Shown here piece after piece: positions 8,717 through 16,191 of a stretch of 64,000 bases of DNA; within the stretch, counting starts at the first letter, position 1, and each line of letters opens with the position of its first letter. The notes under the pieces were generated by a model. The model was not told where the DNA came from. It did no database searches and worked only from the letters and a program-made list of their open reading frames with translations. A program made the position numbers and the translations under genes. The DNA is from Bullifex porci (GTDB lineage: Bacteria; Spirochaetota; Spirochaetia; Sphaerochaetales; Sphaerochaetaceae): contig NZ_VUNN01000012.1 in NCBI RefSeq assembly GCF_009695635.1, positions 1 through 64,000 of the forward strand, in the 5' to 3' direction.

Positions 8717-9205
8717 TTATTTGATGACTATCCAACGTACATTACGCTTGTTTCCAATTCTTTCTATCGTACCTTGTTCCTGTAAAAAAGCTACAGATCT
8801 CTCAACAGTTCTTTTACCGATATCGCATTTTTCTGCAATTTGAGCTGCAGTATCATCAGGCGATGTGAGGATGTGACTCAGGACCTTCTTATCTGATGGT
8901 TTAATACCGCCATTAATACCGCCATCCTGTGGTATACCGCCACTTTTGATCCTGTATTCAATAACTTCTCTGTCAAACGGTATGGTACACTTGATATAGT
9001 TGTCTTCGATTTCAAATGCTTCTTCACCATATTTATTTACAATAGTCGGTACGCCATGACCAGTATGCTCCACAAGGTTCATACTCAGAAATATTCTCAT
9101 CAAAGTTGCATTTCTTGGCTTGCTGATTCCCTCAAAGAACTGTTTTTTAGTCATTCCCCTTGGAAGCCCACCATGTGACAAGATTTCAATGCGATTATAG
9201 AACAT
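8717..9205 (-). pseudogene. C-terminal remnant of an AlbA_2/HATPase_c_4 (RecG-like) regulator
   Basis: The 162-residue frame starts inside a domain: NRIEILSHGGLPRGMT and EHTGHGVPTIV are the hallmarks of the HATPase_c_4 region found after an AlbA_2 (Schlafen-type) domain in putative transcriptional regulators, often annotated RecG-like. Residues about 100-162 form a winged-helix (IAEKCDIGKRTVERSVAFLQ). The N-terminal AlbA_2 domain, normally about 200 residues, is absent; upstream DNA holds a resolvase remnant instead. It is probably a 5'-truncated gene; a short protein could still be made from the ATG at 9205. Confidence 0.7.
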
Positions 9206-9239
9206 GGAAATCTACACTTGTATGTTTTTGCTTAATTTA

Positions 9240-9267
9240 AGGCCTACAGCAATAATGCCATAGACCT
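9240..9267 (-). terminator. Second copy of the G-U-rich terminator hairpin
   Basis: The arms at 9240-9251 and 9256-9267 are the same sequence as at 8582-8609; only the loop differs. It sits 18 bases past the stop of the resolvase remnant at 9286. The T-tract on the minus strand is poor (TTAAATTAA). Confidence 0.55.
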
Positions 9268-9285
9268 TTATAACCATTCTCACTA

Positions 9286-9527
9286 TCAAAACTCAACCGG
9301 TACTTCCATCCCGCTCTTGAACTTCACCCTGAAATTCTTCTTCTCCACCACAACTATCACATCCACCAGCCCAAGCCAGAGGTTTTCGGAGAATTCAGTG
9401 AAAGCATCTTCAAATCCGTCTACTTCACCAATAAACCATCCGATCATCAGGGACCTCTGCATTCTCTCGGTAAGCTCATCCTTGAGCATATCCTTTTCAG
9501 CCTGAGCCTCCCTGTACTCCTTCTCCA
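9286..9527 (-). pseudogene. Serine resolvase C-terminal remnant (copy 1)
   Basis: An open stretch of about 80 codons with a coiled-coil part (LEKEYREAQAEKDMLKDEL) followed by FSENLWLGLVDVIVV and KFKSGMEVPVEF at the stop, the usual tail of resolvases with a recombinase zinc-ribbon domain. The catalytic and DNA-binding domains are gone; a TAG interrupts the frame near 9528. A homologous tail is present at 12803-12910 in the same orientation, so the pair are direct repeats bracketing 9.5-12.8 kb. Confidence 0.7.
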
Positions 9528-9772
9528 GCTATGAAAATCTACCATCGACGAGATATTTCTCGGTAATTGCGTTCTTTGAAATTCTGTTTTATTTGTTTTA
9601 GCTATGAATAAACAATCCCCAACACAGGATATTTTGCACACTTAAGTAGTAACACTACCATAAAGAAGAATTTAAATAGATGAAGACAGTTTAGCTCATA
9701 CCAAATGAAATAGAAAAACAATTAGCATTTGATGGAATTTCCAAAACCAAAGATACTATGCTTAGGACATAA

Positions 9773-10999
9773 TCAAATCATTGTTACTGGACACATCCAA
9801 ACATCTCGTTTTAATGGAAAGAACTCATCTGCCATGCAAATAATCAAACCTGGTTTTACCTCTAATCCAAGTTTTCCTAAAACAGAAAAGTTTTTATCTG
9901 GGTCAGAAGGTGTTTTTGCCTTCTTAATTTCCATTGGATAGATGCATCCAGCTCCAACCATCAATAGATCAATTTCCTTCTTATCAATATCTCTATAGTA
10001 GTAGAGATTCGGCTCTTTTCCAGAGTTATAATAGCCTTTAAGGATTTCTCCTACGACGAAGGTCTCAAAGAAAGCACCGGAGGCATTGCCATTCATTAAT
10101 GTTTCATAGCTAGGCCAACTAGTTAGGTATGCAGCTAATCCTGTATCAAGGAAATAGCATTTCGGAGTCTTCACTAGACGTTTGCTGATGTTAATGTAGT
10201 ATGGTCTAAGGATGAAGATTATTCCTGAACGCTCCAATACAGTTACCCAGGATTTTATAGTCACAGCTGATACTCCAACCTCATTTGCCAATGTTTCATA
10301 CTTCAATTCTTGTGCAGTATTGGCAGCAAGACAGGTTACCAAGGTTCTGAATTCATCTAGTTTTCCTACTTGTTCCAAAGCACAGACATCACGTTCCAAA
10401 TATGTATTGATATAGCTGGAGAAATAGAGGTCTCTGTCTATTGAATTATCAGAGACAAGTTTAGGCATACCACCCTGAAAAATCCTTTGGAAAACCTCCT
10501 TAAGAGTCTTAACCTCATGCTTTTTTCCCTTCAAGACATCAACATCAGGGGAAAAAGGCTCTGATGTACTTCCTTCAATTTCTCTCTGGGATAAAGGCAA
10601 AAGAGAAAAAACAGCAACTCTTCCAGCAAGGCTCTCTGATACATTTTTCATCATTTCAAATCTTTGAGATCCTGTAAGCCAAATCATCCCATATGGATTT
10701 TCTCCAGAACACTCAGCATTGTCTACCAGATCCTTTATTGCCAGAAGAAAGGAAGGAACTCGCTGAAACTCATCTATCAAAAGTTTATGACCATAAGTCT
10801 CAAAGAACAGAGCAGGATCATTTTGCGCAAGCCTTCTTGCCTCAATCCTATCAAAGGAAACATAACGACGATCAGACTCACTAATATGTCTAAGCATAGT
10901 AGACTTTCCTGTCTGTCTTTGGCCACAGACCATTACTACAGGATATTGTGAGGAAGCCTTAAGAATGGAAGCCTCCATAGCACGAGGAATATACTTCAT
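9773..10999 (-). CDS. AAA ATPase with DUF4143 C-terminal domain
   Basis: A 408-residue cytosolic protein. The AAA_14 domain has a Walker A GQRQTGKST (26-34) and a Walker B KLLIDEFQ (about 72-79). The C-terminal DUF4143 region (about 200-370) ends with a PD-(D/E)XK-like pattern, EIDLL...YPMEIKKAK. The start is supported by GGAG six bases before ATG. Members are widespread, often horizontally transferred, and their function is not settled; a nucleic-acid-linked or defence role is suggested by the nuclease-like tail. The gene stands alone, between two resolvase remnants, consistent with transfer on a mobile element. Confidence 0.88.
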   Translation of the reverse strand: MKYIPRAMEASILKASSQYPVVMVCGQRQTGKSTMLRHISESDRRYVSFDRIEARRLAQNDPALFFETYGHKLLIDEFQRVPSFLLAIKDLVDNAECSGENPYGMIWLTGSQRFEMMKNVSESLAGRVAVFSLLPLSQREIEGSTSEPFSPDVDVLKGKKHEVKTLKEVFQRIFQGGMPKLVSDNSIDRDLYFSSYINTYLERDVCALEQVGKLDEFRTLVTCLAANTAQELKYETLANEVGVSAVTIKSWVTVLERSGIIFILRPYYINISKRLVKTPKCYFLDTGLAAYLTSWPSYETLMNGNASGAFFETFVVGEILKGYYNSGKEPNLYYYRDIDKKEIDLLMVGAGCIYPMEIKKAKTPSDPDKNFSVLGKLGLEVKPGLIICMADEFFPLKRDVWMCPVTMI

Positions 11000-11467
11000 A
11001 TAATACTCCGAGAAATCTAAAGTCTACTTTATTTTACTCGATAACCTTTACAAAGTCAATTTATTTCTTTTCTAAAACACAAATTACGTCATAAGTGGTA
11101 CTATTGGTAATTGTGATAATATATTATTTTCTTCATATCCTTTAAGTCGAATTTGATATAATCAAGTTCTGATTTTTTATTTCTACACCATAAGGATTTA
11201 AATACTACCACTCTGTAACGCAATTGAACATATGAGTCATAGAATAGATTTAATAATAGCGTTACAAAGTGTTCATTTTAATTGGATAAAATGGAACTTT
11301 GTAATTAGGCTCAACATAAAAACAGTTGTGCTAGTAGCTTTGTTTAATAAGTTCAATTCTTTATCAACGCCTATGAAATAGAAGATATCTTCCAAAGTGA
11401 TAGTTTTATATAATATGGCTATACTTAATCATGATTCATGATAATATATAGGTGTTGAGGTGGAACA
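11000..11467. other. Intergenic region with a palindrome in the promoter of the next gene
   Basis: No gene is visible in these 468 bases. Near the right end TATAAT (11409-11414) could serve the lipoprotein gene at 11468; a perfect ATCATGA-T-TCATGAT palindrome follows at 11428-11442, where the transcript would begin. This is a plausible operator. The rest is AT-rich without clear repeats. Confidence 0.45.
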
Positions 11468-12724
11468 ATGAAAAAAACTCCATGGTTATTGATTGCATTA
11501 CTAACTTTTTTACTAATCTCCTGTTCATCAAATATTAAAACGCCTGAAAATAATAATCAGAAGCAGGAAAATACGGACTATCTTGTTGTACTTACTAATC
11601 TTGATGACAATACAACAATTAATTCAAGAGAAATATCTAGAGAAGTTAAGCTTAAAGGTGTTCTTCTCAAATACCAGCATGAAGGACTTTTCAGCAATAA
11701 TTCAGATATTAAACTAGAAAACAAAAATGCTTTTTACTTTGAATATCTAGGTGAAGATGCTTCTTATTTTAATGGTGATAATATGGAGTTTAACTCTGTA
11801 CTATATGTTCCTGATTGCATTCCTCAGGCATATCTAGATGGAAATGGTGTTAACCCTACTTCAGGTAATCCCTTCTGGTGGTATATGTCCACTTACCTTA
11901 ACAAAAACATTAACGAGATACGCAATGACTGGATTGAAACAATAAACTACCTTCTTTCTCTCAGATCAGAGGAACTTCCAATGCCAAAAGCTGAAGATGT
12001 AACGAATAATTGGAGCAATAAGCATAACACCAACCTATCTAATTATAATGTATATGGATTCAAATGGAATGAAGATAACACTAAAAGATCGGTTGCTGTA
12101 ACAAAAATTGAATTCCATAAGGAAGGCGATGAATGGGTTCTTTACTGTCCAGCTATGCTTCCTTTCGTATATGTAGCAGGTGGTGGTAACATATCTGATA
12201 ATTGGCACGAATCCATATATTGGTATATAGAAACTTATTATCATAAGACGCCCGATGAAGTAGACCTAATGGTAAAAAATGGAGAATTTGAAAGTTTCTT
12301 AGATGCACAGGAATATGTTGAACCAAAAGAATCTGATGTAAATGTCTATGCAAATACAATAGTATCTATGGTGCTTCCAGAAAATATTGACAGTATGATT
12401 TTTGCAGATATATTTTACTATAAACCAGGTAGACTTTCACTCTCTGATGGAAGCGCTATTCCTGATGATAACAGGATTTATTTCATTCAAGAAGGTGAAT
12501 ATATAAAATTTTTCTTTCCACAATCATTACGAGAATACATTGAGAAAACCAAAAACGTAACATGGAATGGAAACGGAAGTTTATTATGGTGGCTTCTACA
12601 GATAATTCTTCCACAGAATACAAACAATGTTATAACTGATCATAATCTTGATAGGAATACTATCTTAAAAATTCTAGGTACTTATGTTAATTCAGAAGGG
12701 AATCTTGTAACCCCTTCTATTTAA
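11468..12724 (+). CDS. Lipoprotein of unknown function
   Basis: A 418-residue protein with a lipoprotein signal peptide (LLISC, Cys at about 19-20), preceded by GAGGTGG. The mature part is acidic and rich in Asn, Trp and Tyr. Two similar blocks can be seen: YVPDCIPQAYLDGNG...NPFWWYMSTYLNK (about 117-145) and a related CPAMLPFVYVAGGG...WHESIYWYIETYYH (about 225-260), and again near the C-terminus (SLLWWLLQIILPQ), suggesting three copies of an internal repeat. I recognise no family. It probably faces the periplasm or the surface. It is flanked by its own terminator and by an upstream palindrome, so it is a single-gene unit. Confidence 0.8.
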   Translation: MKKTPWLLIALLTFLLISCSSNIKTPENNNQKQENTDYLVVLTNLDDNTTINSREISREVKLKGVLLKYQHEGLFSNNSDIKLENKNAFYFEYLGEDASYFNGDNMEFNSVLYVPDCIPQAYLDGNGVNPTSGNPFWWYMSTYLNKNINEIRNDWIETINYLLSLRSEELPMPKAEDVTNNWSNKHNTNLSNYNVYGFKWNEDNTKRSVAVTKIEFHKEGDEWVLYCPAMLPFVYVAGGGNISDNWHESIYWYIETYYHKTPDEVDLMVKNGEFESFLDAQEYVEPKESDVNVYANTIVSMVLPENIDSMIFADIFYYKPGRLSLSDGSAIPDDNRIYFIQEGEYIKFFFPQSLREYIEKTKNVTWNGNGSLLWWLLQIILPQNTNNVITDHNLDRNTILKILGTYVNSEGNLVTPSI

Positions 12725-12748
12725 TATATTACTTTAGATCCATTGAAA

Positions 12749-12778
12749 AGGTCCTGAGACTACATTGTCTTTGGACCT
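12749..12778 (+). terminator. Terminator of the lipoprotein gene
   Basis: AGGTCCTGAGAC (12749-12760) pairs with GTCTTTGGACCT (12767-12778) with one mismatch and one wobble, 25 bases past the stop codon, followed by AGTTTATT. It may also serve minus-strand transcripts. Confidence 0.6.
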
Positions 12779-12802
12779 AGTTTATTCTCATTAATCAATT
12801 TA

Positions 12803-12910
12803 TCAAAGCTCAACCGATAATTTCATCCCACTCATGAACTTAACCCCGAATTTCTTCTTATCCTTCACTACTATCATATCCATCAGCCCTATCAAAAGGT
12901 TCTCGGAGAA
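12803..12910 (-). pseudogene. Serine resolvase C-terminal remnant (copy 2)
   Basis: On minus, 35 codons read FSENLLIGLMDMIVVKDKKK and end SGMKLSVEL before TGA, clearly homologous to the tail at 9286-9527. An in-frame break precedes it. It is a scar of a second resolvase gene, in the same orientation as the first. Confidence 0.65.
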
Positions 12911-12984
12911 TTAAGAATACCTCTCAGCTTATGTGTACAAAGAAATAGACATAAATGGATGTAGTATAAAGATAAGAGGAATTT

Positions 12985-13552
12985 ATGGCAAACTATTATT
13001 GTAAGAACTGTGGAAAAAGCTTTACTTCTATAAAGTACTTGACTCGTGAAAAGTGTATTAGAAATCCTCTTGGAACTTATAAGGGATATCATGAGTTATA
13101 TATATATGCTGCGAAAAACCCTCACGCTTGCGTGTGGGATGATAGCAGCTTTTTTATCTTGACAAATAACTAGAATAATTAAATATTTTGTGTATATAAT
13201 ATAAATAAGTTAAAAACTTAATAATAGGGAGAATGACTATACTTCCTTGCTGAGAAGCAGAAATTTATCGCCAATGTGGTCGTATGACTGCTTGATAATA
13301 AAAGACCTGATTCAAATAGGCTTACACTTGTAACTCCAAAGTCTGAAAATGATGTACGATTACAAGCTACTCTTGGTAATCAGAACCCCACGGGCTTGCC
13401 CGTGGGAGTAGTCAGATGAAGGAAGCGAGAAGGATCAGTATTTCTGTAAATACTGTGGCTAATCTTTTAAATCAATCAAAGCAATGACTGTAGAGAGTTG
13501 TATAAAACATCCCAATGGAAATTATAAAGGTAAGCATTCTCCAGCACTCTAA
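12985..13552 (+). pseudogene. Tandem zinc-finger protein gene split by a mobile element
   Basis: The first part (12985-13099) encodes MANYYCKNCGKSFTSIKYL and on to GYHELY; the second (13416-13552) encodes EGSEKDQYFCKYCG, a stop, then SFKSIKAMTVESC and KGKHSPAL. Both halves are the same C-x2-C...C...H zinc-finger unit. Joining 13099 to 13416 gives exactly 84 codons and an ELY-EGSEKD linker, so the insert is precisely delimited. Even after repair a TAA at 13460-13462 replaces the residue between CG and SF (probably CAA or AAA before), so the gene is doubly inactivated. Small proteins with two such fingers are common in Treponema-like genomes as I recall; function unknown. It overlaps the 3' end of the opposing FtsK-like gene. 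Confidence 0.82.
13100..13415. mobile_element. 316-bp non-autonomous IS200/IS605-like element
   Basis: The insert begins right after TTAT (13096-13099) and ends in TCAG (13412-13415). A hairpin CCCTCACGC-TT-GCGTGTGGG (13119-13138, one mismatch) lies 19 bases inside the left end and a perfect CCCACGGGC-TT-GCCCGTGGG (13387-13406) lies 9 bases inside the right end. Subterminal hairpins, a tetranucleotide target on the left and no target duplication are the signature of Y1-transposase (IS200/IS605) elements. No tnpA or tnpB frame is present, so it must have been moved in trans (a MITE/PATE-type element). Excision restores the zinc-finger frame. Confidence 0.85.
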
Positions 13553-14064
13553 ATCTTAAGGCACTCGGATAGGGTGCCTTTTATAATCGTTCCATTGTTT
13601 TTCATTAAGTATTCATTGTTATATAAAGTTTCAGCACCCTTTATTCCAAAGAGAATTTTGCTTTGCATTTCCGAATTTAACTTTGCAGAGATTATTGTTG
13701 AGCAAAGAGATCGAATATGAGGAGTGATGTATTCTGACGACACTCTACTTGTTCCTATAATGAATCGTACTCCTTTTTCTTTGTATAACTCAAATAATAG
13801 AGGGACAAGATATCCCTCTGGAGTGTCAATAAGAGAGACAATATCATCTATTACAAAAAGAGTTCTTTTTGGAGTATCAAGATATCGGAAATCAGCTATC
13901 AACCTCTTTATCCCATCTTCATAGGAGAGAGAATCAATTCTTTCCCAGTATCCAATAGAAATAATAATAGTATCTTCTCTCTGCATACTAGCTATGGCTT
14001 TACTGAAGATAGAATGCCTTACCTCTTCACTCCTTCCTGCAATTAGTATCATTTTATAAGGCAT
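13549..14064 (-). CDS. Degenerate FtsK/HerA-like ATPase
   Basis: This 171-residue protein begins MPYKMILIAGRSEEVRHSIF, where a P-loop would be expected but the GxxGxGKS pattern is degraded. A Walker B strand TLFVIDDIVSLID follows (about 93-105), then KGVRFIIGTSRVSSEYITP and a final segment (SEMQSKILFGIKGAETLYNN) that parallel the end of the FtsK/SpoIIIE motor domain (the VATQRPS...VITG...SRTIL...GAEKLL region). I infer a FtsK-fold protein that no longer hydrolyses ATP in the usual way. Start: AGAGGAG seven bases upstream. It overlaps the ankyrin gene by 11 bases, so the two products are probably partners. No membrane segment and no gamma domain. Confidence 0.6.
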   Translation of the reverse strand: MPYKMILIAGRSEEVRHSIFSKAIASMQREDTIIISIGYWERIDSLSYEDGIKRLIADFRYLDTPKRTLFVIDDIVSLIDTPEGYLVPLLFELYKEKGVRFIIGTSRVSSEYITPHIRSLCSTIISAKLNSEMQSKILFGIKGAETLYNNEYLMKNNGTIIKGTLSECLKI

Positions 14065-15334
14065 AATTTATCTCCTCTGTAATCCTTTCTCTCATTACAT
14101 CCAATGGGGTAAGTCCTATTAGATTCTTATCTTCCAATAAAGATAAAGGTAAAACACTCAAGACGCATTGGATATCAACAAACTCTTTTTTTCTTGCCAT
14201 AATATGAAGAACATTATTACCACTATTGTTCTTAGCTGTTGGATCTGCTCCGAGTGTAATCAAGTCTTCAATCACATCTGGATTAACAGAGGCTGCAATA
14301 AGAAGAGCTGTGTCTCCATATTTATCTTTTATCTCTAAGTCTGATTTTTCACTTATTAATAAACTATAATCAGAAGAATAGAAATTTTCGTTTCCTATAG
14401 CGAGCATAAGAGGGGTCTGTCCATTATCATCCTGTTTTTTAGAATATGAAGGGTGATTTATTCTGGACAGTATTTTTATGTGTACTTTTTCAAATCTTAC
14501 ATAATCAGAAAAGGCTTTATATCCCGTTTCTGTTCCAGGAGTAAGTTGACCTAAGCTTAGAGTTTTTTCCAGTATCTTGATGCTTTGCCTTGGATAATAA
14601 GACAAACTCAGATTGCAGATGTCAGCAAGAGACAAGAGAGAGAAGAATGCAAACTCATTATCTCCTATAATAGCATTGTTTAGTATTTGGTTGATATATT
14701 CTTGCGTCACCTTCCCCTTTAAATATTCCATTGTCTTAATAAATAGATTCTTCAATTCAACATTCATGATACTTGATTGTAAAAAACCACTTATGATTCT
14801 GTCTTTTATTTCATCACTCGTTTCTATAGCTACTATATCAATGAAATCACAACACCAAGAATCGATGTAGGAAGAGAAATATGGATTATATTCATCATCA
14901 CTATCAATATGGAAAGGTATTCTAAAACAAGAGTACCCACTTTTATAAACATTAAGATAATAAGTTATATGGATATAGATTTCTTCATAAGGGTTCCCTT
15001 TCTCTTGATAATTGTTTTTATAGAAAGAAATCATCTCCTTGGGTGTAAAGTTAAATAGTGATAATCGAGGAGGATAGTAATCGAAGCTAAATCCTTTAGA
15101 TGTTAAAAGCTCGATAATACCATTAGATGACATCTCGTTTATTACAAAATCTGTAGGATATGGATAATCGATATTATCCCAGTTGGCTTGAGGAGGTAGC
15201 ATGCTGAGGCTCTTCTCTACAAGAATTGTGTCTTCACTCCTTATTCCTGCAAAGAGAGCATCATAAATGTCTCTCCCTGTTGCTGCACCATCATCAATTA
15301 GTTTTGAGTAGTAGTTTGATATATTTCTGTTCAT
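14054..15334 (-). CDS. Ankyrin-repeat protein with unknown N-terminal region
   Basis: A 426-residue soluble protein. Residues about 305-400 hold three ankyrin-type repeats (NGQTPLMLAIGN, YGDTALLIAASV...LGADP, SGNNVLHIMA, then IGLTPLDVM). The first 300 residues are helical, rich in aromatic residues, and unrecognised; they may be diverged helical repeats. It is the promoter-proximal gene of a two-gene operon with the FtsK-like protein. The ATG is preceded directly by GGAGGT with only one base of spacing, and both lie in the 3' arm of a 9-bp hairpin, which is unusual. Ankyrin proteins in bacteria act in protein binding, stress or toxin immunity; the role here is unknown. Confidence 0.78.
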   Translation of the reverse strand: MNRNISNYYSKLIDDGAATGRDIYDALFAGIRSEDTILVEKSLSMLPPQANWDNIDYPYPTDFVINEMSSNGIIELLTSKGFSFDYYPPRLSLFNFTPKEMISFYKNNYQEKGNPYEEIYIHITYYLNVYKSGYSCFRIPFHIDSDDEYNPYFSSYIDSWCCDFIDIVAIETSDEIKDRIISGFLQSSIMNVELKNLFIKTMEYLKGKVTQEYINQILNNAIIGDNEFAFFSLLSLADICNLSLSYYPRQSIKILEKTLSLGQLTPGTETGYKAFSDYVRFEKVHIKILSRINHPSYSKKQDDNGQTPLMLAIGNENFYSSDYSLLISEKSDLEIKDKYGDTALLIAASVNPDVIEDLITLGADPTAKNNSGNNVLHIMARKKEFVDIQCVLSVLPLSLLEDKNLIGLTPLDVMRERITEEINYAL

Positions 15335-15356
15335 ACCTCCATAATAAGGAGGTATG
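15332..15356 (-). promoter_or_regulatory. Hairpin that covers the start codon and ribosome binding site of the ankyrin gene
   Basis: On minus: CATACCTCC, loop TTATTAT, GGAGGTATG. The 3' arm contains both the Shine-Dalgarno GGAGG and the ATG. In mRNA a perfect 9-bp stem would hide the start site; as DNA it could be an operator. Confidence 0.6.
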
Positions 15357-16191
15357 AGTACATAACGTTGGACACATGGAATAATTATTTAGTTATTTTA
15401 TCTTCTAAAAGCTCAAACATTTTTTCCTTATGCTTTTTTGCTTTTTCTTGTGTCCATCCAATAGGAACTTCATTCATGATCTTAGCCATTTCGTTAAGCT
15501 TTGGATTTTGATTTACTACTGACTTCAAGTATTCATATTTTGCCATGGGTGGTAAGTTTGAGAATCTTGAGTTTTCTGAAACAGAGAGTAAAGCCAGGTT
15601 ACCAAAAGAGTTCAAGTCCTCATCTTCCCAATACTCACCCTCAGATGGATGTTGTGGATAAAAGTGCTCTATTGAATTACGAAATCTGAAGCTATAGTTT
15701 GCATACTCTTCTTTAGTCGTAGCCAGAATATAATCTAGAAAATTAAATACTATTCTCTGGATACCAAAACCTGATGTTTTAGTGTATTCTGCTTCCTTCA
15801 CTTTTTTTCGAAGCATACTGTTCTAGTAGTAGAACAATATCTACTTCTTCGTTCTTATCCAATTCTGAAAGAACCTGTCCAATCCAATGCATATTATTAG
15901 GGGAAGTGTAAGTTACACGTAAGCATGACTCAATGAGAATAAGATTGCGGTTATCTATTTGGTATTGTTCATCTATGTTTCCTGCTTCATCTTTTTGTAT
16001 TGCCAAGACCCAGTTACCTTCATCAAATACGTTTTTCCTCTTAATGATGTACTTGTCAAACAGGAGTCTATATTTCAGAAGCTTGTAGATAAAACTTTGT
16101 GCAGCCTCTTTAGTTTCCCAATTCTTACTCATGGGACTATCAAGAAGTTTCTTCTCATCAAGAGAAAAGCCTTCTTTTCCGTCAGATGCTG

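Noticed and set aside
9447-9641. 64-codon minus frame over the resolvase scar
   Set aside because: Runs in a different frame from the recognisable resolvase tail and has no start signal.
8513-11315. Similarity between about 42 bases at 8515 (cgtaacacagtgttca) and at about 11267 (cgttacaaagtgttca)
   Set aside because: Roughly 60% identity in AT-rich DNA, no structure or shared gene context; likely chance or a very old remnant.
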